Notes: generated by a model from the letters alone, not told the origin. Shown: positions 40,034-49,327, counted from the first letter of the stretch. The stretch: DNA of 64,000 bases from Sandaracinaceae bacterium (GCA_020633055.1 JACKEJ010000006.1:682001-746000); one strand, 5' to 3'. Made by a program: numbers and translations.

Positions 40034-41029
40034 CTACTCGCCGACGGGCAGCACGTTGCGCAGGTGCACGTCCTGCGCGATGGGCCAGTCGAGGGTGAAC
40101 ATGTCCCCGTCCGAGTCCACCACGTACTGCCCGTCGCCGGCCGCGCCGTTCACGACGATCAACTCGTCGTAGAAGATGGTGTAGGTGATGGGGGTCGAGC
40201 GGTCGGGGTGGTCCAGGGTGAACGTGATCATCTCGCTGGTGGGCCCGTTGCCTCCCAGATCGATCATGGTGTGCTGGTTGCCATCCATCTGGATGTCGGT
40301 CAGGTCGCGCAGCGCGAAGTACGTCAAGTCGGCGCCGATGCGCAGACCCCCCTGCACGGCCACACGGTACGTGCCCGACACGATGCCGTTGAAGTCGGAG
40401 GGCGTGATGTACATGGTCATGCCGGTCGCGCCGAAGCCCTGCACGCGCGTCTGGCTCATGTAGAACATGATGTTGACCAGGCGGAAGATGTCCTCCGCGC
40501 CAGCCTGCGTGTCCGGCTGCAGGCGACGGATGACCTCGGGGAGGGCTGTCAGGTGGCGGGCCTCGCCGTCCACGTCGATCGTCAGCTGAGCGGCGTCCAT
40601 GCCGATCCGGAGGTCCTGCGTGATGGGCGGGTCCTGATCGAAGCGCACCGCGCCCTCGCGCTGCAACGGGCCACGGTCGGGCTGAAACAGGAAGCGGTAG
40701 GTGGCGGTGATGGATGTGCTCCCGGCGCCTCCGCCGTCCACCGAGTACGTACCGGTCTCCATGGCGACGGAGCTGTCCTGGTTGACCAGCGCACGCACGA
40801 AGCAGCCAGAGGACGAGCCCGTTCCCGGGCGGGTGCTGCCCAGCACGAACAGCTCGGTCTCTTCGTCGAGCGAGCGCAGCCAGGTGCTGGTCCGTGAGCC
40901 GCAGGTGGACAGGGTGTCGTTGGCGCGACCGAGGTCGTGTACACCAGACTTGTCGCAAGCGGCCAGCGCGAGCAGGAGACACGCGCCAGCGGCGCGGGCG
41001 AGGAGCGGAGCGAAGGTAGAGCGGGACAT
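40034..41029 (-). CDS. Hypothetical lipoprotein
   Basis: A 331-aa predicted lipoprotein: signal peptide with lipobox LALAAC and Cys25, followed by a beta-rich sequence with many Thr/Ser/Asp residues and no recognisable catalytic motif. Several TYSVDGGG/TYRVAVQGG-like strands recur, suggesting beta-sandwich or beta-helix architecture. It is the second gene of a minus-strand pair, 9 bp after the outer-membrane-like protein, so both are probably expressed together at the envelope. Family not recognised. Confidence 0.87.
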   Translation of the reverse strand: MSRSTFAPLLARAAGACLLLALAACDKSGVHDLGRANDTLSTCGSRTSTWLRSLDEETELFVLGSTRPGTGSSSGCFVRALVNQDSSVAMETGTYSVDGGGAGSTSITATYRFLFQPDRGPLQREGAVRFDQDPPITQDLRIGMDAAQLTIDVDGEARHLTALPEVIRRLQPDTQAGAEDIFRLVNIMFYMSQTRVQGFGATGMTMYITPSDFNGIVSGTYRVAVQGGLRIGADLTYFALRDLTDIQMDGNQHTMIDLGGNGPTSEMITFTLDHPDRSTPITYTIFYDELIVVNGAAGDGQYVVDSDGDMFTLDWPIAQDVHLRNVLPVGE

Positions 41030-41038
41030 GCTGCGACC

Positions 41039-41671
41039 TCAGAAGTGCGTGCCCAGAGACACGGCGAAGGTGATGGGGAAGAGCACGACGACCCGGTTGC
41101 GGTGCTTGATGAGGTCGATGGGGTCGAGCGCCGCGGCCACCAGCCCGCTGACGTGCATGTGCCGGTGGAAGTCGTAGCGCACGCGCGCCACGCCCCCGAG
41201 GCCCATCGTGACGGCCTCTACCGCGGAGAACTCGGCGTCGTTGATGCGAAACGACTGCAGGTGAACACCCACGCCCGCGTACAGGTGGAGGTTCTCGGCA
41301 AGCTCCTCGTGCATGCCGACCATGACCGATCCGTCGAGGCCCCAGTGTTGCTCGTAGTCGCGGCGGAGGGAGCCGCGGTAGTTCTCACCGCTGCCTGGCT
41401 GGGCGGCGCGCATGGGGAAGTAGGCCTCCCCGTGCAGCATCATCCCGAAGCGGCGCCCCACCCAGTAGTCGAACGTGAGCGTGAGCGCGTGCAGCGAGTA
41501 CGCGTCGCCGTCCTCGGTGCGGAAGCGGACCGTGTGGAAGCCCAGGCCCGCGTCGTGCGACGGCGCGTTGATGCGGTCCGCCGAGGCGGTGGAGGGGCAG
41601 ACGACCGTCAGGGCCAACGAGGAGGCCAGCAGCGCAGTCCGCAGGAATCGAGGTGAAAGACGCATGAACAT
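41039..41671 (-). CDS. Putative small outer-membrane beta-barrel protein
   Basis: A 210-aa exported protein with a signal peptide ending near ASAD. The mature part is a series of about eight alternating amphipathic strands rich in Tyr, Gly and aromatic residues (for example HALTLTFDYWVGRRFGMMLHGEAYF and LHLYAGVGVHLQSFRI). It ends with a C-terminal Phe (SLGTHF), the classic beta-barrel assembly signal. Likely an eight-stranded barrel of the OmpW/OmpA-N size class. The start may be ATG 41671 or ATG 41665. A TATAAG-like -10 element lies upstream on the minus strand around 41680. The downstream lipoprotein is probably its partner. Confidence 0.85.
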   Translation of the reverse strand: MFMRLSPRFLRTALLASSLALTVVCPSTASADRINAPSHDAGLGFHTVRFRTEDGDAYSLHALTLTFDYWVGRRFGMMLHGEAYFPMRAAQPGSGENYRGSLRRDYEQHWGLDGSVMVGMHEELAENLHLYAGVGVHLQSFRINDAEFSAVEAVTMGLGGVARVRYDFHRHMHVSGLVAAALDPIDLIKHRNRVVVLFPITFAVSLGTHF

Positions 41672-41724
41672 CCTGTCAGTGCTTATACAGTCATCATTCG
41701 CGCGAGCGCGACGGAGCGCTTGAC

Positions 41725-41734
41725 GATGTACATC
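41725..41734. promoter_or_regulatory. 10-bp perfect palindrome in divergent promoter region
   Basis: GATGTACATC between the divergent starts at 41671 and 41779; overlaps a TTGACG -35-like hexamer (41720-41725). A possible operator; no regulator assigned. Confidence 0.35.
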
Positions 41735-41778
41735 ATAACCTTAGGTCGTGGAACATTCGTTACGGAGTTCACTCCACC

Positions 41779-42294
41779 ATGCGCACCCTCGTACTCGACC
41801 AAGGATACCAACCGCACCGCATCGTCTCGTGGCAGAAGGGCATCGCCCTCTTGTTCCGCGGCAAGGTGGACGTGCTGGAGGAGTACGACGACGAGGTGCG
41901 CACGGTGAGCAGCGTCTTCCGGCTGCCGGCGGTCGTGCGGCTGCGGGTGCCCGTCCCGTTTCGGGTGCAGCGCATCCGCTTCTCGCGGCTGAACGTGCTG
42001 CGGCGCGACGGCTTCGCTTGCCAGTACTGCGGGCACGAGGGCACCGCCAAGGAGCTGACGATCGACCACGTCGTGCCCAAGGCGCGCGGCGGGCGCACCG
42101 AGTGGCAGAACGTCGTGACGGCCTGCCGCCCGTGCAACCAGCGCAAGGGAGACCGCGCGCTGGCCCGCTCGGGCCTGGTGCTGGCCAAGCCGCCCGCCGT
42201 GCCCACCTGGCTGCCGAGCGGCCCGGCCCGCGACCAGCTGGGGGTCACCCCGCCGGTGTGGTCCGCGTGGGGCGTCGCGGCCGCGGCCGAGTAG
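41779..42294 (+). CDS. HNH endonuclease-family protein
   Basis: A 171-aa HNH-nuclease protein. The structural zinc ribbon is CQYC (81-84) and CRPC (116-119). Between them lies the beta-beta-alpha-metal core: TIDHVVPKARGG (Asp96-His97) and WQNVVTAC (Asn111). This is the common chromosomal HNH family with the N-terminal LVLDQGYQPHRIVSWQKG motif, widespread and of unknown biological role, not a homing or phage enzyme. It lies about 100 bp upstream of tRNA-Gln, at the edge of the accessory region. Confidence 0.93.
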   Translation: MRTLVLDQGYQPHRIVSWQKGIALLFRGKVDVLEEYDDEVRTVSSVFRLPAVVRLRVPVPFRVQRIRFSRLNVLRRDGFACQYCGHEGTAKELTIDHVVPKARGGRTEWQNVVTACRPCNQRKGDRALARSGLVLAKPPAVPTWLPSGPARDQLGVTPPVWSAWGVAAAAE

Positions 42295-42393
42295 GGCGGG
42301 GGCGGGTCCATCGGGCGCAAGGGGTCGTGCACCCAAGCGCGACTCGTGATAGACACGCCCCCGTTCGGCTCGGGCTCACGCCCGGGCCGACGC

Positions 42394-42467
42394 TCCGGGA
42401 TCGTCCAAGGGCAGGACAACGGACTTTGAATCCGTGAATGGAGGTTCGAATCCTCCTCCCGGAACCA
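42394..42467 (+). tRNA. tRNA-Gln (anticodon UUG)
   Basis: A complete cloverleaf is readable. The acceptor stem TCCGGGA (42394-42400) pairs with TCCCGGA (42457-42463). D-stem GTCC/GGAC; anticodon stem ACGGA/TCCGT with loop CTTTGAA (anticodon TTG, 42426-42428); T-stem GGAGG/CCTCC with loop TTCGAAT. CCA is encoded (42465-42467). tRNA 3' ends are common integration sites; the accessory genes start 330 bp downstream. Confidence 0.97.
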
Positions 42468-42800
42468 TGAGGCGAGGGGTCTGCGAGTCTTGGTGACCCG
42501 CCGGGTGACGACATCGAGCCCAAATCCATCCACGGGACACGCGGCGTGCTGTCGACGCGGGTCTGCGCTCGTTGGTGGGGCTGTGGGGGGGGCGGGCGCC
42601 CCGCATGCGATCCGTCCCACGCGGGGCGGGCTGCTTGCGACTGCAGGCTTTGGCCGTAAAACCCCCGCTCACGAACACCAGTTCGTCAAATCTTCGCCCG
42701 CCTCGCGCAAAATGCTGCATAAATTGCCGATAGAGACTCGATTTGCGCGCTGACGCCTCCCCGCTGGTGTTCGCGTAGCTCATTGCAGAATCAGAACCCC
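42468..42800. other. 333-bp interval between tRNA-Gln and the Panacea gene, no gene seen
   Basis: No supported coding sequence. The last 130 bp are more AT-rich (TGCATAAATTGCC around 42717) and probably contain the promoter of the Panacea-Fic pair. No duplicate of the tRNA 3' end was seen here. Confidence 0.6.
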
Positions 42801-43361
42801 ATGCACTCCTCCCATGCCCTTGCTCTCGCTGATCAGCTGCGCGCGCGTCTCGACGTGCGTGGTGGCACCGATCACCTGAAGCTGCAGAAGCTCTGCTTCT
42901 ACGCCTATGGCGCGGCCATCGGACTCGGCGTCGCAGATGGGGTTGGTACGGTCGTGTTCGATGCCTGGAAGCACGGTCCGGTCAGTCGTCCCATCTGGGA
43001 CGCATTCAAGGCGCACAAGGCTGCCCCGTTGCCTCCGCTCGATGCGCTGCCGGATCCGAGCTGGGGTACGCCCGACGCCCACCAGGTCGTGGATGACGTC
43101 GTCGAGGTGTACGGGCGGCTGTCGTCTTGGGACATCCGGTGCGAGTCGCACCTCGAGGAGCCCTGGGTGCGGGCGATGCATGCGCGTTCGTCGCTCTCCA
43201 ACGACGAGATCCGCGAACACTTCGCACGCAAGTTCGCGAACGGGCGAGTGATGCTGCCTGTGTACTTCCGGGGCGCTCAGAGCGCGTCGGTGGATGGGGT
43301 CCCGCGCGCCCGCTTCGAGTCACTGCACGACATGGCGCAGGCGCTCCGCGCGCGAGCGTAG
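42801..43361 (+). CDS. Panacea (DUF4065, SocA-like) antitoxin candidate
   Basis: A 186-aa Panacea-domain protein. The family signature is clear: LKLQKLCFYAYGAAIGLG, then VFDAWKHGPVSRPIWDAF, plus a conserved C-terminal helix region. Panacea domains act as antitoxins for many unrelated toxins and, in SocA of Caulobacter, as a proteolysis adaptor. The gene directly precedes a Fic-domain gene, with only 5 bp between stop and the proposed GTG, which is the usual antitoxin-toxin order. The ATG at 42801 is preferred to a TTG at 42783. It probably neutralises the Fic protein. Confidence 0.9.
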   Translation: MHSSHALALADQLRARLDVRGGTDHLKLQKLCFYAYGAAIGLGVADGVGTVVFDAWKHGPVSRPIWDAFKAHKAAPLPPLDALPDPSWGTPDAHQVVDDVVEVYGRLSSWDIRCESHLEEPWVRAMHARSSLSNDEIREHFARKFANGRVMLPVYFRGAQSASVDGVPRARFESLHDMAQALRARA

Positions 43362-43366
43362 GTTCC

Positions 43367-44344
43367 GTGCTCAAGAGCCGGAGCAACCGCTGCCACGGGT
43401 GCGTTCTCGCCGGCGCGCGCACGGGTGGACCCCCAGGGACGCCCCACTGCAAGACCTTTCGTCTCTGCGATGCCATCGACGTCTCGATGGTTGCGAACTT
43501 TCCTGGGCGGACCGTCGCCGAGTACATGGCGATGGGGCGCGAGATCGAGGTCGGGACCGAAGCCGTTCATCTGTTGCTCCCAGGCCAAGTTGCTCTTGCC
43601 ATGGACGGTGAGTCGTTCGTCGGTCTCGTCACGGGTACCCACAAGACCATCTTCGAGCGAGCCTTCGGCAATGACGCGGGCCGCCTGCGCGCTCCAGGGG
43701 AGGACGTCGTCGTCGGCCACGATCAGCACCGGTTCCAAGGGGCTCCTGGCGACGAGATCGAGGGCAGCCTCCGCGCGCTGGGTGATCGCCTCGCTCCTGC
43801 GCGTGCGCCAGAGGACATCCATCGTTTCGCGCAGTGGGCGGCCATGTTCATCCGCGAGTTGTTCGTCATCCACCCCTTCGTCGACGGGAACGGGCGAACC
43901 GCCCGGGCCATCGTGGAGGCCACCGCCCGGAGCGTTGGACACGTCGTCGAGTGGCCCGTGCCGACCTCGCGTAGGAAGCGGACAGCCGACAAGGCCGAGT
44001 ACCTGCGAGCGCTGGAACACGCGCACGCGTGCCTGGGCCTGACCCGGGCAGGTGAGCTCATTGCGCGCGCGAGGCCCGCCGACGCGTTTGCACCCTTGGC
44101 GCGCTGGTGGCGCCGGCGCCTTAGCTCGGCCGCAGAGCACGCCGAGCGAGAGAACCGCGCCATGGAGGAGTTCATGGGCGAGCCGTCCGAGCTCGATGAC
44201 GCGGCGATTGGGCAGCTCGTCGCGGACCTCGAGGAGCTGGAGCGCGCGCGCGCCCACGACGAGGCGTTCGGACAGTGGCTGGAAGATGAGACGCTGCGGC
44301 GGTTCCGGCTGCCCGTGGTGGTTCACGGGACAGCGCTGGCCTGA
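43367..44344 (+). CDS. Fic-domain protein, putative toxin (AMP/UMP-transferase)
   Basis: A Fic protein of 325 aa from GTG 43367. The catalytic motif HPFVDGNGRTAR (from His169) is canonical, so adenylylation or another NMP transfer is expected. The flap region HRFQGAP-type and the helix before it are also recognisable. I see no (S/T)xxxE(G/N) inhibitory helix within the protein, so inhibition by a separate antitoxin, here the upstream Panacea protein, makes sense. The N-terminal 40 residues contain Cys and His pairs (CHGC, PHC, LC) that could bind metal; alternatively the start is ATG 43487. C-terminal helical extension of about 100 residues has no assignment. Confidence 0.9.
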   Translation: MLKSRSNRCHGCVLAGARTGGPPGTPHCKTFRLCDAIDVSMVANFPGRTVAEYMAMGREIEVGTEAVHLLLPGQVALAMDGESFVGLVTGTHKTIFERAFGNDAGRLRAPGEDVVVGHDQHRFQGAPGDEIEGSLRALGDRLAPARAPEDIHRFAQWAAMFIRELFVIHPFVDGNGRTARAIVEATARSVGHVVEWPVPTSRRKRTADKAEYLRALEHAHACLGLTRAGELIARARPADAFAPLARWWRRRLSSAAEHAERENRAMEEFMGEPSELDDAAIGQLVADLEELERARAHDEAFGQWLEDETLRRFRLPVVVHGTALA

Positions 44345-44465
44345 CCTAGGGGTGGCCCAGCTCGCGGCGGCATCCGTACGCCACCAGGAACGCAGCGGGA
44401 AATCCCACTCGCCGCCCATGATTGTCCGCGCGGTCGTTCACCCAGAGGGTAGTATTCCCGGAGCG

Positions 44466-47400
44466 ATGAGGGCGCCTTCACCGAACTTCACCTTTCTGAA
44501 GCCCTACGATGAGCGCCTGGTGCTGCTCGGTGCGGCGGCGGAGCGCGCGTTCCACGACGACCCGGTGGTCACGCTCATTCGGCTGAGGCAGTTCGGCGAG
44601 GTGCTGGCGCAGGAGGCGGCCGCGCACTTCGGGCTGTACCAGGTGCGCGACGAGACCCAGGCCGAGCTGCTGCGCCGGCTGAGCCAGCAGCGGGGCTTCC
44701 CCCGCGACGTGGGCGACCTGTTCCACCGCCTCAAGGTGCTGGGCAACAAGGCCGTGCACGAGAACGTGGGCAACGCGGGTGACGCCCTGCACGCGCTCAA
44801 GCTCGCGCGCGCAGCGGCGGTGTGGTTTCACCAGAGCTTCGGTGACCGCGGCTATCGCCCGGGCGCGTTCGTGCCGCCGCGACCCCCGGACGACGCGAGC
44901 GCCGCGCTCAAGGCGGCCATCGCGGAGCTGCGGGCCCAGCTGGCCGCGAGCCAGTCCGAGGCCGAGAAGGCGCAGAAGGCCGCTGAAGACGCGGCCTTCG
45001 AGGCCATGTCCGCGGGCGACCGCGCCCGGGCGGCGGATGCCGAGCGGGCCGCGCTGGCGGAGCTGCTGGACGAGGTGGCCGAGCGCCAGGCCGCCATGCT
45101 GGACCGCCTGGCGCGCCTCCAGGCCGAGGCCCTCGCGGCCCCCCCGGCCGAGCTGGAACGTGTGGCCGAGCAAGCCGAGGAGGTGGGCACCCAGCTCGCG
45201 CTGGACGAGGCCGACACGCGCCAGCTCATCGACGCCCAGCTGCGTGACGCCGGCTGGGAAGCCGACAGCGTGGAGCTCCGCTACAGCCGCGGCGTCCGGC
45301 CCCAGAAGCACAAGAACCTGGCCATCGCCGAGTGGCCCACCGACAGCGGGCCTGCGGACTACGTGCTGTTCGTGGGGCTCGAGGCCGTGTCGGTCATCGA
45401 GGCCAAGCGGGCCGCCAAGGACGTCGCCGCGTCCATCGAGCAGGCCAAGCGCTACAGCCGCGCGTACACGCCCAAGGGCGACGACAAGGCCGCGGCCGGC
45501 CCGTGGGACGGCTACCGCATCCCGTTTCTGTTTGCGACCAACGGGCGCCCCTACCTCAAGCAGCTCGCCACCAAGAGCGGCATCTGGTTCCTGGACGCGC
45601 GCCGCAAGCAGAACCACTCGCACGCGCTCGACGGGTGGTACACGCCCGAGGGGCTGTCCGCGCTGCTGCGGCAAGACATGGACGAGGCGCATCGCCTGCT
45701 CGCGCAGGAGCCCACGGACTACCTGGCGCTGCGCGACTATCAGGTGAGCGCCATCAAGGCCGCCGAGGCGTGTCTGGAGAAGGGGCAGCGCGAGATCCTG
45801 ATCGCCATGGCAACCGGCACCGGCAAGACCATGACGTGCATCGGGCTCTGCTACCGCCTGCTCAAGTCCAAGCGCTTCCGCCGCATCTTGTTCCTGGTGG
45901 ACCGCAGCGCGCTGGGGGTGCAGACCACCAACGCGTTCAAGTCCGCGCGCCTCGAGAACCTGCTCACCTTCGGCGACATCTTCGGCATCAAGGAGCTGAC
46001 GGACATCGTCCCCGACTCGGACACCAAGCTGCACATCGCCACCGTGCAGGGCATGGTGAAGCGCCTGCTGTACTCGGACGACGCCGTGCCCCCGGTGGAC
46101 AGCTACGACTGCATCGTCGTGGACGAGTGCCACCGCGGCTACGTCCTGGACCGCGAGCTGAGCGACGCGGAGCTCACCTTCCGCAACGAGGCCGACTACA
46201 TCTCCAAGTACCGGCGCGTGCTGGAGCACTTCGACGCCACCAAGATTGGCCTCACCGCGACGCCCGCGGTGCACACCGTCGAGATCTTCGGCGAGCCCGC
46301 GTTCAAGTACACCTACCGCGAGGCGGTCATCGACAACTGGCTGATCGACCACGAGCCCCCGACGCGCATCGTCACCGCGCTGGCCGAGGACGGCATCCAC
46401 TTCCAGGCCGGCGAAGAGGTGGAGCAGTACGTGCCCGCCACGGGCCAGCTGCAGCTCTCGCTCTTGCCCGACGCGGTCAGCATCGAGGTGGAGCAGTTCA
46501 ACAAGCGCGTGCTGACCGAGGGTTTCAACCGCGCCGTGTGCCATGAGCTGGCCAAGCACATCGACCCCAGCCTGGAGGAGAAGACGCTCGTCTTCTGCGC
46601 CACCGACGTGCACGCGGACATGGTGGTGACGCTGCTCAAGGACGCGTTCCGCGACGTGTACGGCGCCGTGGACGACGACGCCGTGGTCAAGATCACGGGC
46701 ACTGCCGACAAGCCGCTGGACCTCATCCGCCGCTACCGCAACGAGCGCGAGCCCAACGTGGTGGTCACGGTGGACCTGCTCACCACCGGCGTGGACATCC
46801 CGCGCATCTGCAACATCGTGTTCCTGCGCCGCGTGCGCTCGCGCATCCTCTACGAGCAGATGTTGGGCCGGGCCACGCGCCGCTGCGACGAGATAGGCAA
46901 GGAGGTGTTCCGCATCTACGACGCGGTGGACCTCTACAAGTCGCTCGCGCCCTACACGGACATGAAGCCCGTGGTCACCAACCCCTCGGTGCCGTTCACG
47001 CAGCTCATCGCCGAGCTGGGCGAGGCCGAGGGCGAGGCTGCGCGCGACGAGGTGCTGGACCAGCTGCTGGCCAAGCTGGGCCGCAAGAGCGGGCGCCTGA
47101 AGGGTGACGCGCTCGAGCGCTTCGAGGCTGCGGCGGGTGTGACCCCCAAGGAGCTGCTCGCGTTCCTGCGTCAGCATGGCGCCGAGGCCGCGCGCGTGTG
47201 GTTCGCCGAGCACCCGCTGCTGGGCGAGGTGCTGGACCGGGCGACGGGCGACGGAGGCGGCATGCTGGTCAGCCACCACCCGGACGAGGTGCGCCGGGTG
47301 GAGCACGGCTACGGCGCGGGCACCAAGCCCGACGACTACCTGGCCGGCTTCGCCAAGTACGTGACCGAGCACCTGAACGACATCCCCGCGCTGCTGGTGG

Positions 47401-47834
47401 TGACGCAACGGCCGCGCAGCCTGACGCGCCAGCAGCTCAAGGAGCTGCGCCTGGCCCTCGACCGCGCGGGCTACACCAGCGCCAGTCTGCGCACCGCCTG
47501 GCGCGACAAGACCAACCAAGACATCGCCGCGTCCATCATGGGCTACATCCGCCAGGCCGCGCTGGGCGACGCGCTGGTGCCCTACGAAGAGCGCGTGGCG
47601 CGCGCGCTGAAGAAGGTGCTGGCCTCGCAGCCGTGGACCCCGCCGCAGCGGCAGTGGCTGGAGCGCATTGGCAAGCAGCTCACGGTGGAGCACGTGGTGG
47701 ACAAGGACGCGCTCGACCAGGGGCAGTTCAAGGCCAAGGGCGGGTTCGACCGCCTGAACAAGACCTTCGACGGCAAGCTGGAGCAGATCCTGGGCGACCT
47801 CAGCGACGCCCTCTGGGAAGACGAGGCCGGCTGA
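44466..47834 (+). CDS. hsdR: Type I restriction enzyme, R (endonuclease/translocase) subunit
   Basis: HsdR of a type I R-M system, 1122 aa from ATG 44466, which cleaves unmodified DNA after ATP-driven translocation. An N-terminal DUF4145-like helical domain (1-125) is followed by a long coiled coil (about 140-265). Then comes a PD-(D/E)xK nuclease with ADYVLFVG and VIEAKRA (about 297-315), a superfamily 2 helicase with ATGTGKT (about 450) and VVDECHRG (about 552), GLTATPAV, and the motif VI-like QMLGRATRRCDE. This is the EcoEI-like subclass rather than EcoKI. The upstream open frame from 44052 is not needed. hsdM begins 59 bp downstream. Confidence 0.96.
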   Translation: MRAPSPNFTFLKPYDERLVLLGAAAERAFHDDPVVTLIRLRQFGEVLAQEAAAHFGLYQVRDETQAELLRRLSQQRGFPRDVGDLFHRLKVLGNKAVHENVGNAGDALHALKLARAAAVWFHQSFGDRGYRPGAFVPPRPPDDASAALKAAIAELRAQLAASQSEAEKAQKAAEDAAFEAMSAGDRARAADAERAALAELLDEVAERQAAMLDRLARLQAEALAAPPAELERVAEQAEEVGTQLALDEADTRQLIDAQLRDAGWEADSVELRYSRGVRPQKHKNLAIAEWPTDSGPADYVLFVGLEAVSVIEAKRAAKDVAASIEQAKRYSRAYTPKGDDKAAAGPWDGYRIPFLFATNGRPYLKQLATKSGIWFLDARRKQNHSHALDGWYTPEGLSALLRQDMDEAHRLLAQEPTDYLALRDYQVSAIKAAEACLEKGQREILIAMATGTGKTMTCIGLCYRLLKSKRFRRILFLVDRSALGVQTTNAFKSARLENLLTFGDIFGIKELTDIVPDSDTKLHIATVQGMVKRLLYSDDAVPPVDSYDCIVVDECHRGYVLDRELSDAELTFRNEADYISKYRRVLEHFDATKIGLTATPAVHTVEIFGEPAFKYTYREAVIDNWLIDHEPPTRIVTALAEDGIHFQAGEEVEQYVPATGQLQLSLLPDAVSIEVEQFNKRVLTEGFNRAVCHELAKHIDPSLEEKTLVFCATDVHADMVVTLLKDAFRDVYGAVDDDAVVKITGTADKPLDLIRRYRNEREPNVVVTVDLLTTGVDIPRICNIVFLRRVRSRILYEQMLGRATRRCDEIGKEVFRIYDAVDLYKSLAPYTDMKPVVTNPSVPFTQLIAELGEAEGEAARDEVLDQLLAKLGRKSGRLKGDALERFEAAAGVTPKELLAFLRQHGAEAARVWFAEHPLLGEVLDRATGDGGGMLVSHHPDEVRRVEHGYGAGTKPDDYLAGFAKYVTEHLNDIPALLVVTQRPRSLTRQQLKELRLALDRAGYTSASLRTAWRDKTNQDIAASIMGYIRQAALGDALVPYEERVARALKKVLASQPWTPPQRQWLERIGKQLTVEHVVDKDALDQGQFKAKGGFDRLNKTFDGKLEQILGDLSDALWEDEAG

Positions 47835-47893
47835 GCTATGCCGCCCCAGCGAGCGCCCGCGCCCACCTGGGCCCGCCCCGCGAAACGAAGGCC

Positions 47894-49327
47894 ATGACGA
47901 CCACCCAAGACATCGTTCAGAAGCTCTGGCGCCTGTGTGACGTGCTGCGCGACGACGGCATCACCTACCACGAGTACGTCACCGAGCTGACCTACCTGCT
48001 GTTCCTCAAGATGGCCAAGGAGACGGGCCGCGAGGAGCAGCTGCCCGAGGGCTATCGCTGGGACGACCTGCACACGCGCGAGGGGGCCGAGCAGCTCACC
48101 TTCTACCGCGGCCAGCTGCTGCATCTGGGCACGGAGGCCTCGGCGCGCGTGAAGGCCATCTACGTGAACGCCAACACCGCGCTCAAGGTGCCGCGCAACC
48201 TGAAGACGCTCACCGACAGCATCGACGCGCTGGACTGGTACTCGGTGGAGCGCGAGCAGCTGGGCGACCTGTACGAGGGGCTGCTGGAGAAGAACGCCGG
48301 CGAGAAGAAGAGCGGCGCCGGGCAGTACTTCACGCCGCGCCCGCTGATCGACTCCATGGTGGCGCTGGTGCAGCCGCAGGCGGGCGAGCTGGTGCAGGAC
48401 CCGGCCGCGGGCACCTGCGGTTTCCTCATCGCCGCGGACCGCTACGTGAAGGCGCACACGGGCGACCTGTTCGACCTGAAGACCGAGCAGCAGGAGTTCC
48501 AGCGCATGCGCGCCTTCTACGGCGCCGAGCTGGTGCCCGACACGCAGCGCCTCGCGCTCATGAACCTGATGCTGCACGACATCGAGGGCGACCTGGTGCT
48601 GGGCGACACGCTCTCGCCCATGGGGGAGAGCCTGCCCAAGGCCGACGTCATGCTCAGCAACCCGCCCTTCGGCACCAAGAAGGGCGGTGGCAGCCCCACG
48701 CGCGACGACTTCACCTTCCCCACCAGCAACAAGCAGCTGGCCTTCCTGCAGCACATCTACCGCGGCCTGAAGCCCGGCGGGCGCGCCGCCGTCGTGCTGC
48801 CGGACAACGTGCTGTTCGAGGAGAACGCCGGCACCAAGATTCGCCAGGATCTCATGGACAAGTGCGACCTGCACACCATCCTGCGCCTGCCCACCGGCAT
48901 CTTCTACGCAGGCGGCGTGAAGACCAACGTGCTCTTCTTCACGCGCGGCAAGACCGACAAGGGCAACACCAAGACCACCTGGGTCTACGACATGCGCGCC
49001 AACGCCCCCAGCTTCGGCAAGCGCACCCCGCTCACCCGCGAGCACTTTGCCGACTTCGAGACCTGCTTCGGCAAGAGCCCGCTGGGCGCCAGCAAGCGCA
49101 AGGACCAAGGCGAGGACGGCCGCTTCCGAGCGTTCACCCGCGCGGACATCGCCAAGCGCGGGGACAACCTCGACATCGCCTGGCTGAAGGACGCCGGCGC
49201 GCAGGGCCACGACGAGCTGGGCGAGCCGGACGAGATTGCGGAGGAGATCATGGGCCACCTGCGGACCGCGATGGAGGAGCTGGAGGCGCTGCAGGGGATC
49301 TTGGGTGGCGAGGTCACGTCCCTGTGA
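47894..49327 (+). CDS. hsdM: Type I restriction-modification methyltransferase, M subunit
   Basis: HsdM, 477 aa, the N6-adenine methyltransferase subunit. An N-terminal helical domain (LWRLCDVLRDDGITYHEYVTELTYLLFLKM) is followed by AGQYFTPRPLID, the AdoMet motif DPAAGTCGFL (about 169-178) and the catalytic NPPF (about 256-259). All motifs are intact, so the enzyme should be active. The start ATG 47894 matches the family N-terminus. The stop TGA overlaps the GTG start of hsdS (GTGA), so M and S are coupled, as needed for the M2S complex. Confidence 0.97.
   Translation: MTTTQDIVQKLWRLCDVLRDDGITYHEYVTELTYLLFLKMAKETGREEQLPEGYRWDDLHTREGAEQLTFYRGQLLHLGTEASARVKAIYVNANTALKVPRNLKTLTDSIDALDWYSVEREQLGDLYEGLLEKNAGEKKSGAGQYFTPRPLIDSMVALVQPQAGELVQDPAAGTCGFLIAADRYVKAHTGDLFDLKTEQQEFQRMRAFYGAELVPDTQRLALMNLMLHDIEGDLVLGDTLSPMGESLPKADVMLSNPPFGTKKGGGSPTRDDFTFPTSNKQLAFLQHIYRGLKPGGRAAVVLPDNVLFEENAGTKIRQDLMDKCDLHTILRLPTGIFYAGGVKTNVLFFTRGKTDKGNTKTTWVYDMRANAPSFGKRTPLTREHFADFETCFGKSPLGASKRKDQGEDGRFRAFTRADIAKRGDNLDIAWLKDAGAQGHDELGEPDEIAEEIMGHLRTAMEELEALQGILGGEVTSL

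Noticed and set aside
42366..42388. GC-rich dyad just upstream of tRNA-Gln
   Set aside because: Short GGGC/GCCC pairing with an irregular loop; expected by chance at this GC content.
42468..42800. Possible attachment-site duplication after tRNA-Gln
   Set aside because: No second copy of the tRNA 3' end was found by reading, and no integrase gene is present in the window.
44478..47693. 1071-codon open frame on the minus strand
   Set aside because: Exact shadow of hsdR, Leu/His/Arg/Gln-rich low-complexity product with no motif.
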